A DNA stretch of 64,000 nucleotides from Torymus aiolomorphi (lineage: Eukaryota > Arthropoda > Insecta > Hymenoptera > Torymidae), in contig CM070877.1 in assembly GCA_036365515.1 (NCBI GenBank), positions 87,162,022-87,226,021 of the forward strand, written 5' to 3'. The notes beneath the pieces were generated by a model that saw only the letters and a list, made by a program, of their open reading frames with translations, had not been told where the DNA came from and searched no databases. Positions 52,299 through 64,000 of this stretch are shown here, in pieces (position 1 is the first letter of the stretch; each line of letters starts with the position of its first letter). A program made the position numbers and the translations under genes.

Positions 52299-53205
52299 TA
52301 TACATACACAAAAAATTTTATCAATAAACAATTTGAAATAAATAGACTAGCCAACGAATACACATCACTAATCAAGAACTATGATTTCATACACACACAA
52401 TAGTATATGTTCCAAATCATTCGTTTGGCTTAGTTTTTCTGCCCTAGCTCTTACATGTTGTTGTAACCCCCACCTTGCAACATTGTTACGTACAGTATAA
52501 ATTCGTACACTCACACATACACATTTATTGATATAAAAGACCGACAATCGCACACAATAAATCATTGACGAGCGGATTGTTCTTCCGCGTACTAAGATTT
52601 GACTTTCAAACGTTTTCGTAAGTATTGTAATTTTGCGCAACTTTCTGTGATTGTAAACAAGTGTATTTAATTTAATTTAATTATTGTAATTGTTAGATCC
52701 TGAAGAGGGACAATAAAGTGTCAGAAACGTTGATTAATTCTAAAATGTTGTTATAATTTATTTAACAACCTTATCTGGTAGTATGGCCATTAGATTCCTG
52801 AATAACAAATTTAGAAAAAAAAATTGTATAATATAAATAACGCAATGAAATTTTTACACAAAGGAAAACGTGAATCTAAATATTTTTGCTTTTAAGGTTA
52901 TCTTTCAACCTTTGTAGTTCTTCGAGTTTAATAGATATTGAGATCGGACAGAACCTATTTTCTTCCTCTTAAAAAGACGTTTCATTTTCACTCGGCCAAC
53001 GATTAATTTGATTAACTGCAAGCAAACATACAGCTCCTTCAAAATGATCGACTTCCGAAAATCGCAATGTTGGTACCCCTGTAACTTTTTTCTATCAAAA
53101 TCGATTGGGCTCGTATTGAGCGGAAAAAAAGTTATAACATTCTAGAAAACGACCCAATTGGTTTCGTTCGGTTTTTTCGATATTTGCAAAGTTACAAATT
53201 TCCCT
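52299..53205. other. Non-coding, with a hammerhead-like motif
   Basis: No gene seen. CCTGAAGAGG ... GAAACG at 52699-52729, with a possible GACA/TGTC stem between, resembles the CTGANGA...GAAA core of hammerhead ribozymes found in Penelope-like elements; the fold is not verified. This may be a Penelope terminal-repeat remnant belonging with 53206-54148. Confidence 0.4.
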
Positions 53206-54148
53206 TGGAAACCGGTTTTTTATTACAGATATGTAGATGACATTATTATGTGCATACCAAAAAATAAAATAAAGGATACTCTTGATGTGTTCAACTCTTA
53301 TCATGGAAGATTGAAATTTACACATGAAGTTGAAGAAAATGGACAAATTAATTTTTTAGAAGTTAAACTAATTAGAGAAAAAGAACGTATTATTACGAAT
53401 TGGTATCACAAACCGACCTTTTCGGGAAGGTTTTTAAATTTTCAGTCCGATCACCCAATAAGCCAAAAAAGAGCAATGGTATATAATTTAACGGACAGGG
53501 CCTTGTTACTTGCCGATGTAAGATTACAGGAAAAAAATGTACAATTAATTAAAAATTTTTTATTAAATAATTCATATCCAATCAAATTTATTGAATTTCA
53601 TATTAAAAAAAGAATTAATAAAATAAAATATACTAATAATAACAAGAATAATAACAACAATAATAATAATAGATACAAAACTTACATCAGTTTACGATAT
53701 ATACCAAGATTTTTTGAGGTTTCCCACAGTTTAAGTAATCTAGGTATAAGAACAATACCAAAAATAGAAAATAATTTAAACAAATTTATCATTAGAGAAA
53801 AGGATAAAACGGAAAAATAAGCAACCGAATATAGTGTACAAAATTAACTGTAAAGATTGTAACGCAACATACGTAGGAGAAAGTAAACGTATGCTGAAAG
53901 TGAGAGTTAATGAACATATTGCCAATACAAAAAAAGTAGACAAACAATGTGTTATTAATGAACATATGACTATAAATAATCATGAATTTGAATTTGACAA
54001 CGTCCAAATTTTAGATAATGAAAGTAACTGGAGAAAAACATTAATTTCAGAAATGATTCACATACGTTTACAAGATAATGCTATAAACATTAAAGAAGAC
54101 ACTCAAAATTTAAGTACATCAGTTGTTACAAAAATTAAAAAGAAATAA
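53206..54148 (+). pseudogene. Penelope-like element, 5'-truncated RT plus GIY-YIG
   Basis: The frame begins within reverse transcriptase at FYYRYVDDIIM (53218), the catalytic YVDD box, so upstream RT motifs are lost. RT/thumb continues with INFLEVKLIREKE and WYHKPTFSGRFLNF. A one-base shift near 53805 leads into VYKINCKDCNATYVGESKRMLKVRVNEH, a GIY-YIG endonuclease with the family's CxxC insert (Y-x-G of GIY-YIG as TYVGES). An Asn/Lys-rich low-complexity run (NNNKNNNNNNNN) lies near 53640-53675 in the linker. The protein would reverse-transcribe and nick target DNA; this copy cannot. Confidence 0.88.
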
Positions 54149-54370
54149 AAAATTGTAAACTTTAGTCCTTATATATTCAATTCAAATTTGCCGCCATAGG
54201 GCCTAGTGGCCCGAAATGATCATGTAGATTTGAATTCGACGTTTGTACATATGGCAGTTGTCATTCTACCGAAATCAAACCTCAATTTTGTTTTTATTTC
54301 ACTTACGTTTGACACGTTAAAGTATCAACATCTCGGTTCTTCTTTTTAAAATCTTGACTGCTTTTGCTTA

Positions 54371-54535
54371 ATTTACGTGTTAATTTATTATTGTGTTAAT
54401 TTATTATTACGTGTTAATTTATTATTGTGTTAATTTATTATTACGTGTTAATTTATTATTGCGTTAATTTATTATTACGTGTTAATTTATTATTGTGTTG
54501 GTTTATGTATTAATTTATTATTGTGATGTTAAAAT
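54371..54535. repeat. Minisatellite, unit GTGTTAATTTATTATT
   Basis: About nine tandem copies of GTGTTAATTTATTATT-like units, alternating TTATTATTG and TTATTATTAC spacers, giving a higher-order unit of about 34 bp. Last units are degenerate. Confidence 0.85.
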
Positions 54536-54807
54536 TTTTATTAAAATTTTTCACAAAATTTAAAATAAAATAAACTAAGAAGGACTGGAGGTAAAAAATA
54601 TATTTAATTGTTAACTAGCTGAGTTCAATTTTTGTGCCAAAAACATGTATGTTTTTGTTGTTTTTTCTAGATCAATACTTGTGCTTATAATTATTCCATA
54701 CTTTATACCCTTGACTACACCAAATAATATGGTAAGAACGTCTGACTATCTTTGTAAATAGAAAACTACTTTGACATATAATAAATAATAAGTTAAATAA
54801 ATTTACA

Positions 54808-54849
54808 GTGCTTGATAAAGGTAATAATTGTATTACCGAAACGTTGCAC
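54808..54849 (+). ncRNA. Hammerhead-like motif at the Penelope 3' side
   Basis: GTGCTTGATAAAGG, a stem GGTAATA/TATTACC with a short loop, then GAAACG and GCAC closing an outer stem with GTGC. It resembles Penelope-associated hammerheads, but the CTGANGA core is degenerate (TTGATAA), so cleavage is doubtful. Confidence 0.4.
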
Positions 54850-55583
54850 AGAATGAATTAAATTATCTTGTGTACTCATTATTTCATCGATTCCCTTAAG
54901 AAATACAATGATCATGGGTGATAAAATCAACTACAACTAAAATATCTCCGTTTACAACCATCCATTATCAAGAATAAATATATTAATTTATAAACTTTTC
55001 ACATAATATTAGAATTTTAGAAGTACATTAATTTTACTTTGTAACTGAATTACGTTTTCTTGACAATCTATAATAATTCCCACACATGCCTATTTACCAA
55101 TAACACTAAATACAGAATGAATTATTTCCTTAAACTTTCTATCTGTAATTTCTAAGAAATAGTACACCTCTTTTATACTTGGCAATTAATTTTATTCAGA
55201 AGTTATCGAACGATATCTAGGGTTTGATATGTAAAAAGATAATATGTATACCTACAAATAGAGCATATGCTATCACATCCAAAGTTAAGTTATATTATAA
55301 CAAAACTATGAAAATAACATAACGTAAAAATAAATGTATGTAATATTTATTTTTACCATATAAAAAGGATGCGTATCGATAACAAAATAATGTTACATAT
55401 AGGCATGGTATTCAGGCAATATTTTTCTTTTCAATGAACCATTTAGCTTGATATGTTTTGCACAATTTATGTATATTTTAACAAAGTAAACCTTTTGGTA
55501 CCTTTTTCGCTTGAGATTGAGAGTAAATATATTATAGATTTCAATAGTTTATAGACTAAATTATAGATGAAATAGTTATGTAT
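54850..55583. other. AT-rich non-coding stretch
   Basis: No gene, tandem repeat or element end seen. Confidence 0.4.
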
Positions 55584-56625
<1,042 letters not shown>

Positions 56626-57104
56626 ATATGTACATAATAAAATGTGGATAAAGCGTAGTCCTAAAAAGAAAGTCACTATTTAGTTATAAACAATTAAGCA
56701 GTATTTATACTGGTATTGGAATATACATTGCAAAACTGTGAGTCACCCAATTTATGCACCTAATAATAGGATACACGGTTGAAATGGTCCGATAAAAACT
56801 AATACAATAAATTTGAAGATTCGGATGCAAAAACCGCATAGGTACCTGCCTCCTTTTTATCTGGTTTTATCAGATCTTTTCAACCAGGTAATTATCAAAT
56901 GCAATTTTGAGCAGGTATGAAATGTATATTAGTAAAGAAGTGGTTTTTATCCAATATTCAGAAAATTAAAAATGAATCTAATTTATAACTGAAAATTACA
57001 TAAGGCTTATTGGATATGGAAACAAATGGCCGCAAGTGTGTGACGCGAGTGTGTGTGGTCCGTGTATTTTCAAAGTGAGCAGTTAGAAACGAAAGAAAAG
57101 AAAA
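56626..57104. other. AT-rich sequence upstream of the LINE ORF1
   Basis: No gene seen. The last ~80 bp (from about 57025) may be the LINE 5' leader. Confidence 0.35.
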
Positions 57105-57336
57105 GTGCTGGGCGTATTGGAAGCAGATAGAAAAAAGAAAGCCAGGGGAAAAAGAAGCACAGGAGATAAAGAAGTGAGAAGAAGGGAAAAAAGAAAAGAA
57201 AACTCAAGAAAAGCGTTGGCCCACGGGCTAGACAATGGAGACATAGACAGTGAAGATAGGGTACAGAGCGATCAATATATTGAATCATACTTCACCCCAC
57301 AGAGGGAGCTACTAGGAACTGGCAATAGTAAGCGTA

Positions 57337-57406
57337 AAGGGCGCTACAGGCAAAAAGGAAAAGCAAAAGCACAGGAACAGATATAAGATTAACATGGATA
57401 TGGATA

Positions 57407-57472
<66 letters not shown>

Positions 57473-57617
57473 GAACAGGAACAGCTAGAAGGAACACCTA
57501 GATCTGTTCCTGTAGCTGTACCTGTTCCTCATATATATAGATATACATATCCATGTTATTCTTATATCTGTTCCTGTGCTTTTGCTTTTGCTTTTTCTTT
57601 TTTCCTGTAGCGCCCTT
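57337..57617. repeat. 281-bp palindrome inside ORF1, arms derived from ORF1
   Basis: Left arm (57337-about 57415) is ORF1 coding sequence (GRYRQKGKAKAQEQ). Right arm (about 57530-57617) is the inverted copy, down to AAGGGCGCTACAGG. The centre holds a TA tract (about 57409-57468) and a second, smaller palindrome made of GGAACAG words, a word also present in the arm (CACAGGAACAGATATAAG). No target duplication or terminal motif of a known transposon. Confidence 0.88.
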
Positions 57618-57750
57618 AAGCCTAAAAGGAAGATAAGCAGATCCAGAGGAACACAGAACATAAGGAATTTAATAGAGAGAGGGAAACAACTGACAAGAAA
57701 CATAACTCCGGTTCCAAAGGGAGGAGGAAAGGGAAAAGAGATATCACCGA

Positions 57751-57903
<153 letters not shown>

Positions 57904-58718
57904 TTAAGCAAACGAGGAAAATACAAGGAGAATTATCTACATCAGATTCGGAAAGAGAACAAGCAAAAGAAGGAGAGGTATTTAAAAGAACCACGAAGAT
58001 CAGAAGAAGCCCAGTAGAAAGAAATAAAAGGATAGAAAGCGACAAAGAAGGAGTAGAAACTGAAGTTAGGGACAAGAAAAACAATATGGGAGATGAGAAG
58101 AAAGTGGAAATAACGATGGAAGCAATATGGACAAAACTAGGGGAGATGACCACAGGAATAGAGAATACAGCCAAGGAGATGAAGGAGGTGAGAGAGCAGA
58201 TGGATGTCAAATGGAAGGCATTGGACAAAAAGGTGGACAATTTAGGAATGGAACTCTTAAAAAAGATAGAGGAAAAAGGAGAGGAGCAAGAAGGGAATAG
58301 AAAGAGAGCAGAAGAGGCCTTAAGGAAAAAGATAGAGGAGAAAAGAAAAAAGAGGATAAATAATGAAAGGGAAAGTAAAGAAGAAAGGGAGAAAGAAAGT
58401 GAGGTAAGAAAAGAAAGGGAAAAGGAAATAAGCACACAACTGGACATGTGCAGAAGAGAAGTAGAATGGATAAGGGAGAAGGAAGAAAGAGAAAAAAGAA
58501 AAATGAACATAATAATAACCGGACTGGAAGAGAACAGGATAAAAGGGAAAGAAACAATAGAGAAATGGATAAGGAACGCATTAGGTCAAAACGTACAGCT
58601 GAAAGGTATATGAAGAATGGGGAAAAGAAAGGAGATAATAGGAGCGGAGTGCAAAGACAGAGAAGAAAAAGAGAGCAGAATGAAAAGCAAACAGGTGTTG
58701 AAAGGAATCGACATATAT

Positions 58719-60308
58719 GGGAGCGTCCAGCAGAAACGGGCCACCGAGCGCGCGCGGTGCCTTTTTTCGCGTAAAAGTCGCTCTGTTTAACTCGCTCATA
58801 ATCTTATGCTGCGTCTTTGAAAAAAAAACCAAGAACCTAGATCGATAGATTTTTTTCTGCTCTTTCCAATTGCGCCATTGTTTTTATTGCGAAACGCGTT
58901 CTTCCGGACGAAAACTCGAGTTGAATATTGAAAGCCATTTTTCTCAAAGTACATCATGTTTTTTTTCAAAATAAACTACACCATTGGAAAGTACAACTCT
59001 TAAGCTCCAAAACCCTATCTTGGAGAAGTTGGAGAAATAAAGGGTTTAAAAGTAACAACATGAAAAAGACAGCGCCGAGGGTCCGCGCGAGCCCCTCGCG
59101 CCCGTGCGTACGGCACGTTTAAGTGAACGCTCTATTCAATTCGCTAATAATCGTGTACCAAGTCTCTGAAAAAAGAACTAAGGATATATATCGATAGATT
59201 TTTTCCTGCTCTTTCCAATGGTGCTATTATTTTTATTCCGAAATGCTTCCTTCTAGTTGAAAATTCCATTTGAATGTTTAAACTCTATTTTTTCAATAAA
59301 ATATCAGTCTTTTCTTCAAAATGAATTATATTCTTCAAAAGTACAAGTCTTAAACTATAAAATATTATATTTTTAAGTTGAAACATGAAAAGTTCAAAAA
59401 TAGTAAGATCAAAAAGACAGCGGCTGCCCGAACTTTTTACGCTATGCTCAAGGGCGGATTAATACACGCGATGTGCTATTTCGCCCTTTCTTTTTTGTAA
59501 ATATAAAATGTTTTGTAACTTACAATGCCAATGCGTGGACATAATTTTGTGGATCTAGTTGTAACAGTTAGTATAATATTACAATGAACTTTGTTCATTT
59601 ATATAACAAAATTTGAAAAACATAATAAAAATATCCATGAACGCACTGAAAGCAGTGAAACAGAAATTTAAAATAACCTTATAGATTGTTTAATCTGGCA
59701 TAACAATATTACCTTTTCCTTTAAATTCTAATTTTTTTACATTTTTTTGATTTTATAAGAATTGTCCTTTTTGCGACATCCGCTTCTTTCTTTGTTTGAG
59801 TTTTAAGTACAATGAATTGGACTAAAAATAAAAAAATTAAGAAATAAACAAAAAATTAACATGATTTAGAATTTTAATATGTGGACTTTCATACAAATTA
59901 ACGTTTACATTATTGGTGCAGAGCACCGTGGAGAGTGCGCTCGACCTCATGGCGCTGTCTTTTTAATTGTATTACTTTTGAACCCCTCATTTCTCCAACT
60001 TGAAACTTTAGGCTTTTGTAGCTTAAGACTTGTACTTTCGAATGGTGTAATGCATTTTGAAAAGAAAAATGGTATACTTTGAGAAAAATGGTTCTGAACA
60101 TTCAACTTGAATTTTCAATCAGAAGAAAGCATTTTGGAGAAAAAGCAATAGTACCATTAGAAAAAGGAGGAGAAAATCTATCGATATATGTACTTTGTTT
60201 TTTTTTTCGAGAAACTCAGCGAATGAATATGAGCGAGTTGAACAGAGTGCATTTTGCGCGAAAACGGCGCCGCGCGCGCCCGCTGGCTCGTTTCTGGCGG
60301 ACGCTCCC
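58719..60308. mobile_element. Non-autonomous long-TIR element, ATAT flanks
   Basis: 1,590 bp. Ends GGGAGCGTCC with arms of about 350 bp (58719-59075, inverse 59930-60308); shared stretches include AACTCGCTCAT and CGCGCGCGG. ATAT at 58715-58718 and 60309-60312. A second copy of the inner arm sequence lies at about 59115-59420 in direct orientation, so one arm has a tandem duplication. No transposase. End layout resembles 38465-41378, though the outermost bases differ. Confidence 0.82.
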
Positions 60309-61067
60309 ATATATTAATTATTCCATAATATAAACCTGGACGGGTGGTAGATAAATGTTTAAGGAGTAAAACGAGAGGTCAAACATTAAAATAGAATAAA
60401 AAATAAAAAGTTGGTAAATAGCGAAAGTAACCTTTTTACTACTTGAACAATAACTACGTGTTCGATTCAAAACTTTTTATCACAATAGTTTGTTTCGGCT
60501 CAGAAAGTATTTGCCTTTCATATCAGTATATACGTACATTATTATATTTTAATAATTTATGACATAAAAATTAAATACTGAACCCATTTTAATATCAAGA
60601 TAACCCCCTTAAAGGGCTAGAAGGAGAACAGAGAAGAGCTCAGAAAAGAGCTCATCTGATCCTACCAGGCTCATAAGAAAGACAGGGATCTGCTGGAAGC
60701 GACCGTTGTCCATAAGTACAAGGCAGCCGGGAATTTCCCCTCTGCCAATTCTTTTCCTTAATGTTGGAAAAGCTCTAAAAACTAAATTTTCGTAGAAAAA
60801 ATCGGAGACTTAAAGATTCACGTTCAAAGATAATTTTCCACTAAAGGGATTGCGGATTCAAACCTACGATGTTAGGATCAAGTGTCCTGAACTTTACGAA
60901 TAAGCCAAAACTGCTACTAAATACATAACTACAATCCTTAAAAAAGGAATTTGTACTTAATTAAAATTGAAAATTATCACACATTATGGAAATACTAACA
61001 ATCGAATCCAGCACACTACATTTCAAAAATGTAATCTAATATATTGCGCTATAATAGAGTAATTTAC
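60309..61067. other. Non-coding stretch
   Basis: No gene recognised. A less AT-rich patch near 60600-60770 (AGAGCTCAGAAAAGAGCTCAT) looks like an old repeat. I could not classify it. Confidence 0.35.
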
Positions 61068-61151
61068 CTGAGTTTGTATTACTGTTATTCGTCACTGTTA
61101 CACCGAAAGGGGAGTTTTGTCCTGTAGTACCGAATACTGAAGATGTTTGTC
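61068..61151 (-). CDS. Candidate host exon with FG motifs
   Basis: 84 bp on minus between TTTTCAG and CAG|GTAAAT, so both splice borders are good and the exon is a multiple of three with the same entry and exit phase. It reads QTSSVFGTTGQNSPFGVTV, then an Asn/Thr/Ser run. Two FG dipeptides in a Ser/Thr/Asn/Gln-rich, charge-free context look like an FG-nucleoporin repeat segment. The only sequence here that looks like a host gene. I found no neighbouring exon, so it stays a candidate. Confidence 0.4.
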
Positions 61152-62204
61152 CTGAAAAGAATTCATACTAGTAAAAATAAATATTTTTACATTAAATTAA
61201 TATTAGTTTGAAATATTATATTACCATCAAAACCCTAATTCATGATTATTTGAGCAATATTGTATTGCCCTTTACTGTATTGACATGTAAGAATAATATT
61301 TTTATACAAAAAACCCTTTTTAACTATTAATTCAATATTTAGCATTTATTATGGAAGCTATTGTAATTACAAAGTAACCAATAAGGTTTGAAGAGAAATA
61401 CCATGAAATACCATGAATTTATCTCTAATCAGTCAAAAATAAGGGGAAGCTAATCATGATAAAAAGAAGACTTAAACTCTGATAAAATATTTGAACTTTT
61501 CGATTCAAGAGTGTGCAAAATTTAGCTTTGCACGCTTTAGTTTTAAAATAGTACGTTATTGCAATGGTATGGAAGGTGATTGTTTACCGCATGAGCAGTT
61601 TTTCGTATGAGCGAAGCCAGTGATAAAAGTCGAATGCGGTAAAAATTTACTTACACACGAGTGTCATACAGTATTTCATACCACGAGAGCTTAAAAATCA
61701 TGTCAAAGTTACGATTTTTAGGTTAGAGTGGTAGAAATAATATTTTAAATATCAAAGGGTATGCCCCATGGTGAGGGGCAAAATAAATTTTTCCTAACAC
61801 AGACACGATTTTTGCGTATTTTGTACCAGAAAAGTAGGACTAAAGTAACCGTTATCGTATCAGCTGCCGCAAACGCTGAGGTACCGGGCGCAAAACTCCA
61901 CTGCCAGCTTTGACATTTGCGACTGCTGTGGTAATACTAGCTATGCGAAAAATAATCCAAGAAAACATATTCAAAATCGGAGAAAACATCACCATGTGTG
62001 ATAACAGCAATGTTTGCGTCAATTCATTTAAAAAATGTATGTATAAATGTAATGTATGCGAAACATTATGTATTTTTATTGTTTAAACAATACTCAATAT
62101 TGAAATAATGGATTCTTGGTTATATCTTTGAAAATGGAAACGGCAAAGAAAAATTTTTTTAATAAAAGTTGTCTCTCTATATTATTACAAAAACTTCGCC
62201 GCCG
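61152..62204. other. Non-coding stretch, possible intron
   Basis: If 61068-61151 is an exon, this is intron. No ORF, microsatellite or element end seen; a moderately GC-rich block lies at about 61855-61935. Confidence 0.3.
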
Positions 62205-62335
62205 CGCTGCCTCCGTTTCGAAAAAAAGCTCCCCCTTAGCCACTCCTCAGCACTCCCCTTCACCACTCCCCTTCACCACTTGTCCTCAGCCCCTCCTCAC
62301 CCATCCCCTTCACCCCCATCCCCATCCACGCCTCA
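62205..62335. repeat. Pyrimidine-rich tract with CCCCTTCACCA repeats
   Basis: CACTCCCCTTCACCACTCCC and similar C/T-rich units, few purines on plus. Open frames here are Pro/Ser/His-rich low complexity. Confidence 0.6.
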
Positions 62336-62499
62336 TAAGTGTAAATCATTTACAATATTTTATATATTTAAGGTGAAAAATATGGATATTTGAAATTAAA
62401 CTTTAGATTGTTTAGAACTGACCGCTCGATCTTCACCCATCTTCAAACTCCTCATAAGTTAGTCTCACTTTCCAAGTAAAGTAAATCGGGAAGTAGATT

Positions 62500-62665
62500 A
62501 TCTCTTCAGATGATTATTACCCTCGCTACGCTCACCAAATCCAGAGTAAACTCAAAGTAAATCGAGAAGTGAATTACTCGCTACGTTTGTCAAAGACTTC
62601 AATTTTGTGAAGGACATTCAACAAAAAATAAAATTTCTTTACTATCTCACTTTCCAAGTCAATAA
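62500..62665. repeat. Repeat copy shared with 63865-63960
   Basis: Shares TGAAGGACATT and AAATAAAATTTCTTTA, and the CCCTCRCTACGCTC segment, with 63865-63960. It carries an extra internal ~80 bp that looks like a partial duplication. Confidence 0.65.
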
Positions 62666-62708
62666 GGTAACCACAGTTAAGTCGGAAATAAACAACTAAA
62701 GTATAGTC

Positions 62709-63078
62709 GTGTTACGTCTGTGACGTATCCCTAAATTACATTTGATATTCAAATTCTCATCAGTAATTTCTTGATCCACAAAATTATGTGATTGCAAATT
62801 TATTGACACCCACGTATCAACTAGCATAGAGAAAAAATTGCAACACAGGGAAATTGTAAATATTCTTGTACGAAATGAACCACAATTTTAAATGAACCAT
62901 ATTGAAATTATTTAAAAATTTCTCAAAACATTTTATGAAAGACGTTGTTGTATTTATAGTTAACTTTCCATCTTATAATTGTAATTTGAAATTATTGTAA
63001 CAGAAAATTACTGATGGCTAACTATTATCATACTTGTTGAATCTCTATTGATATTCAACAGTCTAAGGGGGGGGGGGG
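62709..63078 (+). repeat. LTR-like start and G-run before a second LTR-like start
   Basis: TGTTACGTCTGTGACGTATC at 62709 recurs at 63079 with about 100 bp of related sequence following each. A run of 12 G (63067-63078) abuts the second copy like a polypurine tract. Probably an internally deleted LTR element; the boundaries are unclear. Confidence 0.4.
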
Positions 63079-63724
63079 TGTTACGTCTGTGACGTATCTC
63101 TAAAATCAAATTAACAATGCATATTTATCTCCAGTAATTTTCTGACATACAAATGTCGTATATGCGAATTTGGACAACGTTGCTTTTTAATGCAAGCGGC
63201 ATCACGCCGAGGCGAGCGAACTTTACAACGTTGAAATTTTTTAATACCAGGCAATCGTGACGTAGTAGTAGGTCATCAAACTTGCGTATTATATTTTCTT
63301 TAGAATCAGCATTTCGCAATGCGACTACCGAATTTAATACGATTGGAGAAAATTACATTGCCAAATAAGATGATCTCAATCATCTTCAACCTAATTTAAC
63401 CGCTTAATAAATACGTCGACTCTCAACACAAAAATCAGTAATCGTGCAAAAGTCGCTAGCTCCGTACCACTCCAGCCGACAAGAGGAGAAACGATCATTT
63501 TTGTACAGGCCAATACGAGCCAATAACAGTAAAGCAATTATATCAATTTAATACGTTATCGGTATTATATATTGTTTAAAAAAGTTAATAAGTTGTAAAT
63601 CGCATAGTCTTATTTATAAAACTTATATCATTCAATAAATAGTGCATCTAACTAATCAGCTGTTTATTATTTACGAGAGCCTACGCCCAAAATAAAGGTA
63701 ATATAAATCAAATATCAATTGAAA

Positions 63725-63793
<69 letters not shown>

Positions 63794-64000
63794 TTCAAAT
63801 ATAACCATAACAAATTCAATAAATATAAAAGTATTTCCTCGAATCTCAAGACTTAACAGTCAATTATATCCTCAGGCGATTACTGCCCTCACTACGCTCG
63901 CCAATGGTTTCAATTCTGTGAAGGACATTTAACGAAAAATAAAATTTCTTTATATTTAAAAAATTACATACACACAATTTCTATCTTTTCCCATGCTGTA
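63079..64000 (+). repeat. LTR-like sequence running off the window
   Basis: Begins TGTTACGTCTGTGACG after the G run. Contains a TA tract (about 63729-63790) and the second copy of the 62500-62665 repeat at 63865-63960. No end is visible within the window. Confidence 0.4.
63729..63790. repeat. (TA)n microsatellite
   Basis: About 62 bp of uninterrupted TA without adjacent word arrays or core 16-mer. Confidence 0.93.

Noticed and set aside
54371..54535. Promoter or regulatory array
   Set aside because: Simple TTAATTTATTATT minisatellite with no adjacent gene to regulate.

Overview
The window is eukaryotic, AT-rich and repeat-dense, and almost all of it is transposable elements. Families (mariner, Transib, P/THAP9-type, CMC-type, BEL/Pao, Ty3/Gypsy, Penelope, a K/E-rich LINE ORF1), spliced element genes and long TA, CA and GA tracts point to an arthropod, most likely an insect and perhaps a parasitoid wasp (inference from family mix only). 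The only candidate host exon I see is at 61068-61151.

Left flank (1-9140): palindromic cassettes built on TA/CA tracts, four oppositely oriented pairs of the 16-mer TGACTAAAGAAATAAT, a dead mariner (380-1658), a broken copy of an unclassified DDE-type element (about 3660-5251), an LTR fragment (6686-7022) and a complete solo BEL/Pao LTR (7289-8348).

Centre (9141-52298): one five-level nest resolved by target-site duplications. A Gypsy element (5' LTR 9141-10512, decayed gag and pol) had its 3' LTR hit by a Transib element (17107-50118, TSD CGCCG) and by a foldback element (50248-51583). The Transib's left end holds an LTR element with no coding capacity (17321-32787, TSD ACCC); the left LTR of that holds a P/THAP9-like element (17416-29005, TSD TTAA); the transposase gene of that holds a very young BEL/Pao insertion (20643-27021, TSD ATATG). 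The right side of the Transib also took in an unclassified DDE-type element (38465-41378) and a CMC-type element (41885-48485) carrying an apparently intact eight-exon SAM-domain gene and a nearly intact transposase. Without the insertions the Transib is about 8 kb, with roughly 1.6-kb subterminal arrays of CCCATAAACCCTAA-like repeats at both ends.

Right flank (52299-64000): a 5'-truncated Penelope element with GIY-YIG endonuclease, a solo LTR (55584-56625), a LINE ORF1 fragment interrupted by a palindrome and ended by a long-TIR element (58719-60308), the candidate FG-repeat exon, and LTR-like sequence at the right edge.

Most unusual: the TA/16-mer/private-word cassettes, two palindromes whose arms appear to be inverted copies of the sequence they sit in, and a BEL/Pao lineage with dense one-strand CTCA words.
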